A DNA stretch of 15,576 bases from MGBC113645 sp036308445 (GCA_036308445.1 JAXJVS010000038.1:1-15576), one strand, 5' to 3'; positions 6,560-13,590 are shown, numbered from the stretch's first letter. A program made the numbers and translations. The notes: a model not told the origin generated them from the sequence alone.

Positions 6560-7051
6560 ATGAAAACAAAATATAGTACAAAAGATATCGTATTAACAGG
6601 ATTAGGAATGGCACTTGTATTTATTTCTACTTTATATATACAGATTCCTAATGCTACTCAGGGATATTTTAACTTAGGGGATGGCTTTATTTTATTATTT
6701 GCATCTATTGTTGATCCAGTTTATGCTTTTTTGATTGGTGGTTTAGGTAGTGCATTAGCAGATGTTGCTGGGGGATATGCATATTACTTTATTCCTACAT
6801 TATTAACTAAAGGATTAGAAGGAATTGTAGTTTCTTATTTATTTAAGAAATATTCTAAAAAAATTCAATTACCTGCTTATTTTTTAGGAGGGTGTATCAT
6901 GGTTTTTGGATATTTCTTAGCAAAGATTTATTTAACTGGCAGTATTCCTACCGCTTTTACTGAAGTTCCTGGTAATATCTTCCAAGGTCTTGCAGGTATT
7001 ATTATTGCTTATATTTGTTATCCAATTATATTCAAATTGAAGAAAGATTAA
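6560..7051 (+). CDS. ECF transporter substrate-binding (S) component, PF07155-like
   Basis: 163 residues with about five to six membrane helices, the size of energy-coupling-factor S subunits. The segment NLGDGFILLFASI (38-50), then GGLGSALADVAGGYAYYF and TLLTKGLEGIV, matches the conserved core of the PF07155 S-component family (NLGDAxxLL...GxGSALADLxxGY...KGL). S components capture a vitamin or precursor and dock on a shared EcfA-A'-T module, whose genes are not in this window. Members of this family have been assigned to riboflavin-like, hydroxymethylpyrimidine or pyridoxine substrates; the divergent MocR-family regulator tilts the guess to a B6 vitamer, as MocR (PdxR) proteins control B6 genes in other bacteria. 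SD AAGGGGGT precedes the ATG. The next gene follows after 33 bases, probably in the same transcript. Confidence 0.8.
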   Translation: MKTKYSTKDIVLTGLGMALVFISTLYIQIPNATQGYFNLGDGFILLFASIVDPVYAFLIGGLGSALADVAGGYAYYFIPTLLTKGLEGIVVSYLFKKYSKKIQLPAYFLGGCIMVFGYFLAKIYLTGSIPTAFTEVPGNIFQGLAGIIIAYICYPIIFKLKKD

Positions 7052-7084
7052 ATTTGGTATATCATTATATTGAGGTGATAATAT

Positions 7085-7879
7085 ATGAGAAAAGGCTTTA
7101 TATTTTTGGTTGCATTTATATGCTTAGTTCTATTATCTTATACTTTCATTCCTTTTCACTATATTACACCTCATTATTCTATAGAAAAAGAGCCTATAGG
7201 ATATAATCTAACTGAAGGATACATGGGCTTAAAAGTTTATGAAGTCAGAAAAGTATTAAACCTTTCTTTAGAAGATATTAGATATGACGATGAAACTATT
7301 GAAGCAATTAAAAACTTTCAGTTAGAAAATGATTTAGAAGCTAATGGTATTGTTGATCTTAATACATGGTTAGCTTTAGGATTAAATGAAAAATCATGGT
7401 ATGATTTAGAAATATATATAACACCATGTCTAGTTGATGAAAAATCAACTTATGAAGAAAGAATTCAAGCTATGATAGATACTGCTCATGAATATATCGG
7501 TACAAACTATATTGTAGGGGCTAGTGGAAAACCACAATCAGGTGTTGATTGTTCAGGATTAATCATGCAAGTCATGTATTCTGTTGGCTTAGATCCTGAA
7601 CCTATTTCGCCATTAAGACATGTTCAAAGCAAATATGAATATGAATCTTATTCATTATGGAAACATAAGAATATTAAACATTATAGTTATAAAGATAGAT
7701 TACCTGGTGATCTTGTTTTCTTTATGAATAGTAAGGGAAAGGTCAATCATGTTAGTTTATACATTGGTAATAACCAAGTTATTGAAGCTACTGGTAACCA
7801 TGGTGTTGTATTAAATACATTAAATGAACAAAGAGTAAAGAAAATTAAATGTATAGGTAGATTAATCGATAATAAATAA
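7085..7879 (+). CDS. Membrane-anchored NlpC/P60 peptidoglycan hydrolase with PG-binding domain
   Basis: 264 residues. An N-terminal hydrophobic helix (residues 5-22, after MRKG) acts as a signal anchor or uncleaved signal. Residues about 38-100 form a PF01471 peptidoglycan-binding domain (GYMGLKVYEVRKVLNL...TIEAIKNFQLENDLEANGIVDLNTW). Residues about 128-262 form an NlpC/P60 cysteine peptidase: Cys156 in GVDCSGLI, His222 in KVNHVSLYIG, and a likely third residue His239 in ATGNHGVV. These enzymes cut peptide stems of the cell wall, usually between D-Glu and the diamino acid. SD GAGGTGAT precedes ATG 7085. Located 33 bases after the ECF gene; the functional link is unclear and may be only shared transcription. 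Terminator at 7929-7963. Confidence 0.88.
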   Translation: MRKGFIFLVAFICLVLLSYTFIPFHYITPHYSIEKEPIGYNLTEGYMGLKVYEVRKVLNLSLEDIRYDDETIEAIKNFQLENDLEANGIVDLNTWLALGLNEKSWYDLEIYITPCLVDEKSTYEERIQAMIDTAHEYIGTNYIVGASGKPQSGVDCSGLIMQVMYSVGLDPEPISPLRHVQSKYEYESYSLWKHKNIKHYSYKDRLPGDLVFFMNSKGKVNHVSLYIGNNQVIEATGNHGVVLNTLNEQRVKKIKCIGRLIDNK

Positions 7880-7928
7880 TACTCATATAAAGAAAGAACT
7901 CAATATGTATTAGTATAGGCTTTATAAT

Positions 7929-7963
7929 AATTTTGGAGGGGACTAACCTTTCCAAAATTTTTT
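7929..7963 (+). terminator. Terminator of the ECF/NlpC unit
   Basis: AATTTTGGA (7929-7937) pairs with TCCAAAATT (7951-7959) around a 13-base loop that can add AGG/CCT pairs; six T residues at 7958-7963 form the tail. Confidence 0.75.
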
Positions 7964-8045
7964 ATTAAAAAAAGTAGACTGTTATATTGCAAAAAATCCC
8001 CAACACAAAAACTATCAAAACTGCAAATTAATAAAACAAACGTAT

Positions 8046-8102
8046 AAAAAAAGTTGTAAGATGTGCATTTCTCTACAGCACGATCAAACAACTTGTTTTT
8101 TT
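8046..8102. terminator. Two-tier hairpin with poly-T on both strands
   Basis: Outer stem AAGTTGT/ACAACTT (8051-8057, 8088-8094) and inner stem GATGTGC/GCACgATC (8060-8066, 8078-8085, one bulged G), separated by a symmetric AA/AA internal loop. Minus strand runs into TTTTTTT (8052-8046); plus strand into TTGTTTTTTT (8094-8102). It can stop transcription from either side. Confidence 0.65.
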
Positions 8103-8193
8103 ATCTAAAAAGTATTTTAATATATGTATCTACTAAAAGAAGGAAGAGAGAAAGATTCCTTGTTTGACGACGCGACTTCTTTCTCTCAAACCT
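8046..8193 (-). ncRNA. Candidate stand-alone small RNA of about 148 nt
   Basis: No protein frame fits, but the minus strand shows a full transcription unit: promoter TTGAAT-N17-TATCAT (8228-8200), predicted start near 8193, a 10-bp stem GAGAGAAAGA/TCTTTCTCTC (8187-8178 with 8155-8146), an A/U-rich single-stranded middle, and an elaborate terminator hairpin ending in seven Ts (8094-8046). A second pairing GTTTGA/TCAAAC (8191-8186 with 8167-8162) crosses the first stem, so the 5' end can either switch between two hairpins or fold as a pseudoknot. The loop contains the GC-rich GTCGCGTCG. The downstream gene is on the other strand, so this is not a leader. No known RNA family was recognised; inferred from architecture only. 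Confidence 0.45.
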
Positions 8194-8199
8194 ACATAT

Positions 8200-8228
8200 A
8201 TGATACAGAAATGTTATTCTTTATTCAA
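8200..8228 (-). promoter_or_regulatory. Promoter of the candidate small RNA
   Basis: -35 TTGAAT (8223-8228), 17-base spacer, -10 TATCAT (8200-8205) on the minus strand: four and five matches to the sigma-A consensus with ideal spacing, in a region without a coding sequence downstream. Confidence 0.5.
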
Positions 8229-8290
8229 GATTTTTTAAGTGTAATGAAAATAATTATGATATTCATTCTTTCTAAAAGTTCGAAAACTAT

Positions 8291-8601
8291 TGACTTGATC
8301 ACCCGCAATACTTAAATCATCATGTCCCCAGGACCTCCCACGGTAAGACATAACACTTTCATTCCATTCGCCCACAGTCTTTACATTGTCTACTCCGTCG
8401 TACTATTGGACTTTAACTTGCCCTGCAGTTTCATCCGTAAACTTATGCCTGAAACAGTTCGTGTTCCTAAGACCGGAACTTTGCCTCCAACTTCCTCCAG
8501 TTCACACCTTACGGTGGACACCTTGTCTTTGGCTAGTGGTTGGTAGTACGAACCCCCCACAGTGGATTTTCACCACCTAGTATCATGCATGCATTGCGCA
8601 C
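8291..8601 (-). mobile_element. 3'-truncated group II intron (IIC-like), 5' part only
   Basis: On the minus strand the element starts GTGCGC at 8601, the group II 5' end (GUGYG). By recall it follows the bacterial IIC intron domain I pattern: GGTGGTGAAAATCC, then GACAAGGTGTCC, GAACTGGAGGAAG, GGCAAAGTTCCGGTC, the very conserved AGGAACACGAACTG, AAAGTCC, and CTTACCGTGGGAGGTC, ending near GGTGATCAAGTC, which resembles the start of domain IV just before the reverse transcriptase gene. No reverse transcriptase, no domain V hairpin and no domain VI are found downstream, so it cannot splice or move by itself. It is much richer in G/C than its surroundings. It lies 5 bases after the terminator stem of the polyamine operon, the usual IIC landing site. 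AAGU in the stretch GGGCAAGTTAAAG can pair with exon GCUU (EBS1/IBS1), with one G-U pair. Short frames on the plus strand here are antisense artefacts. Confidence 0.82.
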
Positions 8602-8606
8602 AAGCG

Positions 8607-8633
8607 AAGCCCCTAAGGTTACCTTAGGGGCTT
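8607..8633 (-). terminator. Terminator hairpin of the polyamine operon, U-tract interrupted
   Basis: Perfect 12-bp stem AAGCCCCTAAGG/CCTTAGGGGCTT with a 3-base loop, 4 bases after the PotC-PotD stop codon. The downstream run on the minus strand is only CGCTT before the intron begins; the rest of a normal U-tract is missing, probably displaced by the intron insertion. Confidence 0.75.
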
Positions 8634-8637
8634 ATAT

Positions 8638-10527
8638 TTAATTTGCATTCGATGCTTCAATTTTTACTTTACTCCAATAATTAGATATCTTCTTTCTTGT
8701 CTTTTCATCAAAAGTAAAGATTTCATCATTAGAATTATCTGTTCTTGGAGTATATGCATTAATACCATCAAAATCAGTTATACTTAATTCATCCATAACT
8801 TCAACATTTGGAGAAGTATAACCCACATATGATGAGTTTTCATATGCACTATCATATTGTGTAATATAATTCATAAATTCAAGAGCAAGGTCAGTATTCT
8901 TTGCAGTCTTAGGAATAACCATAGCATCACTCCATAAGTTTGTACCTGTTTCAGGCATATAGAAACCTATATTTTCATTTTCACTCATAATATAAGCTGC
9001 ATCTCCAGAATAGACAATACCTAATGCCTTTCTTTGTTGTACCATGTTATCAATAATCTCATCAGTCACAATTTCTGCATCCATTGTTGTTGCACATTGT
9101 ACTAACCATTGATAAGCTTTATCTAATTCTTTATCATTTGATGTATTCATTGAATATCCTAAAGCTTTTAAAGCCATCATAAATGAATCTCTTTCTGAAT
9201 CATAAAGATAGATATCTCCTCTATATTTTTCATCTAAGAAAATATTAAATCCCTCTTTTTCTAAATCCTCTTCAGATACAATAGTCTTATCATATACAAT
9301 TCCTACACTTCCCCAGAAATAAGGAATAGAATAAGTATTATTTTTATCATATGATAATCCTTTTACAGCATCATTAATTAAATCTAAACAATCTAATTGA
9401 GATTGATCCAATTCTTGTAATAACTCTTCACTAATCAATCTTTCAATCATATAATCACTAGGAATTAAGATATCATAAGATTCACCATTCGCCACCTTAA
9501 TATACATCTGTTCATTAGAATCAAACAAATCTATCACAACATCTGCCCCAGTTTCTTCTTCAAAAGAATAAACAATTTCTTCATTAATATATTCACCAGG
9601 CATATAAACATGTAAAGTCTGTCCTTCATATAAACCACTCTTAGATGAAGAATTAAAGAATACTGTACAAAGAATTAATGCTGTACATAAGAATCCTATA
9701 CCTACTTTCATACCTGTGTTTTTAGATACTTTTTCAGGATTTTTCTTTCTTTGTTTTTCTTTGATAATAGGCATAACATTCACAATAACTAACACTACCG
9801 TAATAACAATGACAATCAATGTAGAAATAGCATTAATACTAGGATTAACACGTTTACTCATAGTATAAACCATGATACTTAAATTTTTAATTCCTTTTCC
9901 TGTAACAAAATAAGAAATAATAAAGTCATCAAAAGACATTGTAAAAGCTATTAAAGCTCCAGAAACAATACCAGGCATAATTTGAGGTACTATAACTTTT
10001 GTAAGTGCTTGCCAAGGTGTACATCCTAAATCCATAGCTGCATCAGCTAAGTTAGGATCTAATGATCTAATCTTAGGCATAACACTTAACATCACATAAG
10101 GAATACAAAAGGCTATATGAGCAATTAATAATGTCGCAAATCCTCTTTCTACACCAATAGTAATAAAGAATAACATTAAGCCAATAGCTGTAACTATTTC
10201 TGGATTCATGATAGGAAAATCATTAATCTGCATAATCAAATCACGAATAATCTTTTTAGATTTAGATAAACCTATTGCACTAATTGTCCCAACAATAGTT
10301 GATACAATAGTAGCAACTACTGCAACTATTATTGTTGTATATAAAGATTCCATCATGGAACTATTATTCAACATTCTTTGATACCATTGTAAACTAAAAC
10401 CAGTAAAATGAGTTAAAGATTTAGAAGAATTAAAAGAGAAAATAATCATAAAAACAATAGGAAGATAAAAGAATAAAATCATTAAAAACATTAATGTTTT
10501 ACCAAAATAACGTTTATCTTTTTTCAT
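8638..10527 (-). CDS. potCD: Spermidine/putrescine ABC transporter, PotC-PotD fusion (permease + binding protein)
   Basis: 629 residues. Residues 1-258 are a PotC-type permease with six membrane helices and the EAA loop ADAAMDLGCTPWQALTKVIVP (161-181), which docks on PotA. After a basic linker (KEKQRKKNPEK) a seventh helix (273-291) crosses the membrane and carries residues about 300-629, a PotD-type polyamine-binding domain (LHVYMPGEYINEEIVYSFEE, then DILIPSDYMIERL, and IPYFWGSVGIVYD), on the outer face. The fusion replaces the lipid anchor of a free PotD and fixes a binding domain to each permease. This arrangement is known in Firmicutes. SD AAAGGAG precedes the ATG, and the gene overlaps potB by 4 bases (ATGA), so translation is coupled. 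Last gene of the operon; terminator follows. Confidence 0.92.
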   Translation of the reverse strand: MKKDKRYFGKTLMFLMILFFYLPIVFMIIFSFNSSKSLTHFTGFSLQWYQRMLNNSSMMESLYTTIIVAVVATIVSTIVGTISAIGLSKSKKIIRDLIMQINDFPIMNPEIVTAIGLMLFFITIGVERGFATLLIAHIAFCIPYVMLSVMPKIRSLDPNLADAAMDLGCTPWQALTKVIVPQIMPGIVSGALIAFTMSFDDFIISYFVTGKGIKNLSIMVYTMSKRVNPSINAISTLIVIVITVVLVIVNVMPIIKEKQRKKNPEKVSKNTGMKVGIGFLCTALILCTVFFNSSSKSGLYEGQTLHVYMPGEYINEEIVYSFEEETGADVVIDLFDSNEQMYIKVANGESYDILIPSDYMIERLISEELLQELDQSQLDCLDLINDAVKGLSYDKNNTYSIPYFWGSVGIVYDKTIVSEEDLEKEGFNIFLDEKYRGDIYLYDSERDSFMMALKALGYSMNTSNDKELDKAYQWLVQCATTMDAEIVTDEIIDNMVQQRKALGIVYSGDAAYIMSENENIGFYMPETGTNLWSDAMVIPKTAKNTDLALEFMNYITQYDSAYENSSYVGYTSPNVEVMDELSITDFDGINAYTPRTDNSNDEIFTFDEKTRKKISNYWSKVKIEASNAN

Positions 10528-11369
10528 GCTTTTTTCTCCTTTCTTTTACCACCATTACGTGCTTCTATATATCTTACAGCATACATACTTAACATCATAA
10601 CAACTGCCATAATAATAGAAATCGCACTACCAAAGTTCCATTCTCCTACAGTAATAAATTGATTTTCAATAACATTACCAATTAGGAAATACTGTCCACC
10701 ACCTAGTAGTTTAGGAATAAAGAAAGAACTTACAGCTGGTAAAAAGACTAAAGAAATACCACTAATAACTCCTGGTAAAGAAAGTGGAAAAGTGACTTTC
10801 CAGAAAGTCTGGAAATTATTAGCACCTAAATCTGCACTTGCTTCTAATAAAGACTTATCCATTTTTGATAAAGATGTATTAATTTGAAGAATCATAAATG
10901 GAATAAAGTTATAAACCATTCCTAGCAGTACGGCTCCTTCAGTATATAATAATTCAACTTCACCAAAACCAAAGAAACTTAATATTGTAGAAACAATACC
11001 ACCATCAGATAGAATTCCTATCCAAGCATATGTTCTAACTAACATATTAATCCACATTGGTAAAGTAATCATTAAAATAAGTATATTACTTACTCTTTCA
11101 CTACATCTAGAGATAAAGTAAGCTGTTGGATATCCAATCAATATACAGATAATTGTAGTTTTAATAGCGATAAGAATAGAACGCCATAAAATAAGTAAAA
11201 AATCTGGGTCGGTAAAGAACTTAATAAAATGTTCTAATGTAAATTTAAAATTTACAATACTGTTTCCTCCATCAGTAATAGAGTAAAATGCAATTAAAAC
11301 CATAGGAATTAACAGCATTATAATACTCCATACAACATATGGAACAGCTAACTGAGAAAATTTCTTCAT
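10524..11369 (-). CDS. potB: Spermidine/putrescine ABC transporter permease PotB
   Basis: 281 residues, standard for PotB, with six membrane helices starting at about residue 8. The EAA coupling motif is EASADLGANNFQTFWKVTFP (176-195). It forms the membrane channel together with the PotC part of the fusion. The ATG follows the PotA stop directly (TAAATG) and no clear SD is present, so initiation probably depends on ribosomes finishing potA. The 3' end overlaps potCD by 4 bases. Basic C-terminus RNGGKRKEKKA on the cytoplasmic side. Confidence 0.93.
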   Translation of the reverse strand: MKKFSQLAVPYVVWSIIMLLIPMVLIAFYSITDGGNSIVNFKFTLEHFIKFFTDPDFLLILWRSILIAIKTTIICILIGYPTAYFISRCSERVSNILILMITLPMWINMLVRTYAWIGILSDGGIVSTILSFFGFGEVELLYTEGAVLLGMVYNFIPFMILQINTSLSKMDKSLLEASADLGANNFQTFWKVTFPLSLPGVISGISLVFLPAVSSFFIPKLLGGGQYFLIGNVIENQFITVGEWNFGSAISIIMAVVMMLSMYAVRYIEARNGGKRKEKKA

Positions 11370-12953
11370 TTAAAATACCATTTTATCCATAACATGAATA
11401 TCTTCTGGATAGAAAGCCAATCCGACCTCTTGACCTTCTTCAATATAATCTGTTGTATGAATCTTCAATTCTCTACCTTCTGTAGAGAAAGTGACTTTAT
11501 AAACACCTTCAGTAATTGTTTCCGAATCAAAATCATAATCCACATAAATATCTACCGATTCATCTTCATTAGTTAATTTCCATCCTTGTGCATTAGCCCA
11601 AGTTTTTAAATCAGTATCTAAAGTTACAGATTCTTTAATCTCATCAATTGTTTTAAAGAAATTGAATGCACTTACTGCTTCATTAGCTTTTTCATTCTTA
11701 ACATAAGGCTGATCTACTACAAATATTTTTCTAGTTACTTCTAATCCTGCTGCAGTAGAATAAGTAACATCATATGTACCTACTTCTTCTTTTAAATCAT
11801 AATCAATCTTAGTGATAGAAATATAACTGTCAGTTTCAGGATTCCATGCTTGTGCATCAGCACGAGCAATGATTTCTTTTTCATCTAATGATGCTACATC
11901 TTCTAAGTCAACATAGAAATCATTAGCACTAATCATTTCATCCTTAATATCACTCTTTACATTCTTATCTTTGCTAACACGCATATTAACAGTAATACTT
12001 GTACCTGGAACAGTTTCTACCATGACTTCATTCCATACACCTTTAAATAAAACACTCAAAACTTCTCCAGTAAGTTTTCCTTCTTCCACTGGAACAATAT
12101 CTATATCTTCCGGTCTTAAGACAATATCTACCGGTTGATTTAATCTAAATCCGTGATCAGTACATTCAAACACATGATCATCAAATTTTACTACATAATC
12201 TTCTAACATGACTCCTGAAACAATATTACTTTCACCTATAAAATTCGCAACATAACGATTGACTGGCTCATTGTATATTTCTTGAGGACTACCTACTTGT
12301 TGAATTTCTCCATCTTTCATAATAACAATCTTATCTGACATTGTAAGTGCCTCTTCTTGATCATGAGTAACATATATGAATGTAATTCCAACTTCTTGTT
12401 GAATCTTCTTTAATTCATATTGCATTTCTTTTCTTAATTTTAAATCTAATGCCCCTAAAGGTTCATCTAATAATAATACTTTTGGTTCATTAACCAACGC
12501 TCTGGCAATTGCGATACGCTGTTGTTGTCCACCAGATAACATAGTAACATTCTTATCTTCAAAACCTTCTAATCCTATTAATTTAAGCATTCTCATAACT
12601 TTTTGTTCAATGACATCTTTACTCATCTTTTTAAGATTTAACCCAAAAGCAATGTTATCATACACATTTAAATGTGGAAATAATGCATATTTTTGGAATA
12701 CAGTATTTAATTCTCTTTGATAAGGTGGTTTTGAAGCAATATCTTCACCATCAAATAATATTTGTCCTTCTGTAGCTTCTAAAAATCCACCTAAAATACG
12801 TAATAAAGTTGTTTTTCCACAACCTGATGGCCCTAATAATGTTACAAATTCATTTTCATAAATATCAAGGTTAATTCCTTTTAAAACAATCTGTCCATCA
12901 TCAAAGCTTTTAACTATATTTCTAAATTGTATTAATTTCTTACTATTATCCAT
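11370..12953 (-). CDS. potA: Spermidine/putrescine ABC transporter ATPase PotA with a large insertion in the TOBE region
   Basis: 527 residues, versus about 350-380 for usual PotA. Residues 1-240 are a complete ATPase: Walker A GPSGCGKTT (41-49), Q-loop Gln87, signature LSGGQQQR (139-146), Walker B VLLLDEP (159-165), H-loop His198. Residues 241-325 are the start of the regulatory/TOBE part (LRPEDIDIV, then GEVLSVLFKGVWNEVMVET). About 165 extra residues follow, then TOBE-like sequence resumes at about 495 and ends with GLAFYPEDIHVMD. The insertion holds two similar units of about 70 residues, with ADAQAW/ANAQGW and VGTYDVTYST/EGVYKVTFST at matching places; the second half of each looks like a bacterial Ig-like beta strand pair. 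Start: ATG 12953 has SD GAGGGAG; the in-frame ATG 12995 lies inside the regulator gene without an SD. Located 14 bases after the regulator. Confidence 0.9.
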   Translation of the reverse strand: MDNSKKLIQFRNIVKSFDDGQIVLKGINLDIYENEFVTLLGPSGCGKTTLLRILGGFLEATEGQILFDGEDIASKPPYQRELNTVFQKYALFPHLNVYDNIAFGLNLKKMSKDVIEQKVMRMLKLIGLEGFEDKNVTMLSGGQQQRIAIARALVNEPKVLLLDEPLGALDLKLRKEMQYELKKIQQEVGITFIYVTHDQEEALTMSDKIVIMKDGEIQQVGSPQEIYNEPVNRYVANFIGESNIVSGVMLEDYVVKFDDHVFECTDHGFRLNQPVDIVLRPEDIDIVPVEEGKLTGEVLSVLFKGVWNEVMVETVPGTSITVNMRVSKDKNVKSDIKDEMISANDFYVDLEDVASLDEKEIIARADAQAWNPETDSYISITKIDYDLKEEVGTYDVTYSTAAGLEVTRKIFVVDQPYVKNEKANEAVSAFNFFKTIDEIKESVTLDTDLKTWANAQGWKLTNEDESVDIYVDYDFDSETITEGVYKVTFSTEGRELKIHTTDYIEEGQEVGLAFYPEDIHVMDKMVF

Positions 12954-12967
12954 CTTACTCTCCCTCA

Positions 12968-13501
12968 TTAAAACATTGGTGGGGTTGTTACCCATAATAT
13001 TTTTGCTTCACTATTGCCAATATTCTCTAAATAGTGACTTGTCTTCCCATTGATATAAAATGTTTCTTTAGCTTTTAGTTTATATTTCTTATTGTCCCTG
13101 ATAAGAACAACATTCCCTTTAAGAACATAACCAAATTCTTCACCACTATGACTTTCCATAATCCTACTCTTTTGTTTAGGATATAGAGTTAATAATATTG
13201 GCTCCATTTCATTCTTTTGAGCATTAGGAATAATCCATTCAATCTTATACTCATCGTGCTCATCCTCAAAAAAATCCTGTATATGAAAAACAATCTGTTC
13301 TTCATTATCCTCTTGAAAAAACTCCGCAAGGTTTGTTCCCAAAGCCTCTAGAATATCTTCTAAGGTAGAAATACTAGGACTGGTGAGATTTCTCTCTACT
13401 TGTGATAAGAAACCCTTGGTCAGTTCACTCCTGCTTGCAAGTTCTTGTAAAGTTAAATCATTACTGATTCTTAACTCTTTTAATTTATTCCCCAAATTCA
13501 T
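12968..13501 (-). CDS. XRE-family regulator with cupin domain (PuuR-like), probable polyamine-responsive repressor
   Basis: 177 residues. Residues 1-62 form an XRE helix-turn-helix (LGNKLKELRISNDLTLQELASR... LTKGFLSQVERN... SISTLEDILEALG). Residues about 98-175 form a small cupin barrel with HSGEEFGYVLKG (118-129) and a hydrophobic end strand AKILWVTTPP. This two-domain build is that of PuuR-type regulators, which in other bacteria sense putrescine or related compounds. It is the first gene of the pot operon, and potA starts 14 bases later, so it very probably controls polyamine uptake. SD GGAGG is 7 bases before the ATG. An inverted repeat in its leader (13515-13537) is a candidate operator for autoregulation. 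Confidence 0.9.
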   Translation of the reverse strand: MNLGNKLKELRISNDLTLQELASRSELTKGFLSQVERNLTSPSISTLEDILEALGTNLAEFFQEDNEEQIVFHIQDFFEDEHDEYKIEWIIPNAQKNEMEPILLTLYPKQKSRIMESHSGEEFGYVLKGNVVLIRDNKKYKLKAKETFYINGKTSHYLENIGNSEAKILWVTTPPMF

Positions 13502-13514
13502 TGCCGTTCCTCCG

Positions 13515-13537
13515 AAAGTTTTGTTATACTAAACTTT
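13515..13537. promoter_or_regulatory. Candidate operator AAAGTTT-N9-AAACTTT
   Basis: A perfect 7-bp inverted repeat with a 9-base spacer, between the -10 (13563-13568) and the SD of the regulator gene on the minus strand. A dimeric XRE repressor bound here would block elongation or start of the whole pot operon. Confidence 0.5.
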
Positions 13538-13562
13538 TTGTATAGATAAATAACACAAGCTA

Positions 13563-13590
13563 ATTATACAACATTTTGTATTATTTTCAA
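13563..13590 (-). promoter_or_regulatory. Promoter of the regulator-pot operon
   Basis: Minus strand -35 TTGAAA (13585-13590), 16-base spacer, -10 TATAAT (13563-13568). It gives a leader of about 55 bases that contains the inverted repeat. A smaller palindrome TACAA-CATT-TTGTA (13567-13580) overlaps the -10 edge and spacer. Confidence 0.6.

Larger units (their letters stand above)
7880..8637. other. Long intergenic region without a protein gene
   Basis: Contents in order: spacer 7880-7928; terminator of the NlpC gene; AT-rich spacer 7964-8045 in which I see nothing; a candidate minus-strand small RNA (8046-8193) with its promoter (8200-8228); AT-rich spacer 8229-8290; a group II intron fragment on the minus strand (8291-8601); the terminator of the polyamine operon (8607-8633). 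Short open frames here (7900-8091 minus; 8124-8315, 8322-8546 and 8386-8580 plus) lack SD sequences and run through or antisense to these elements, so they are not called as genes. Confidence 0.7.

Noticed and set aside
7015..7206. 63-codon plus-strand frame between the ECF and NlpC genes
   Set aside because: Overlaps both real genes in another frame and lacks an SD; both real genes have good starts and domain matches.
7900..8091. 63-codon minus-strand frame starting MFDRAVEKCTS
   Set aside because: No SD; it starts inside the loop of the two-tier hairpin and crosses the NlpC terminator.
8124..8315. 63-codon plus-strand frame starting MYLLKEGREKD
   Set aside because: No SD, runs antisense through the hairpin, sRNA promoter and into the intron fragment. 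I also considered a type I toxin with the sRNA as antitoxin, but the product is not a typical short hydrophobic toxin and there is no translation signal.
8322..8580. Two overlapping plus-strand open frames (8322-8546 and 8386-8580) of 64-74 codons
   Set aside because: They are antisense to the group II intron domain I, have no SD and no protein-like composition. The open frames come from structured, GC-richer RNA sequence.
11394..11576. 60-codon plus-strand frame antisense to potA
   Set aside because: Shadow of the potA 3' region with no SD or domain.
12954..12995. Longer PotA starting at ATG 12995
   Set aside because: It would overlap the regulator gene by 28 bases without an SD; ATG 12953 has GAGGGAG at good spacing and gives the normal PotA N-terminus.
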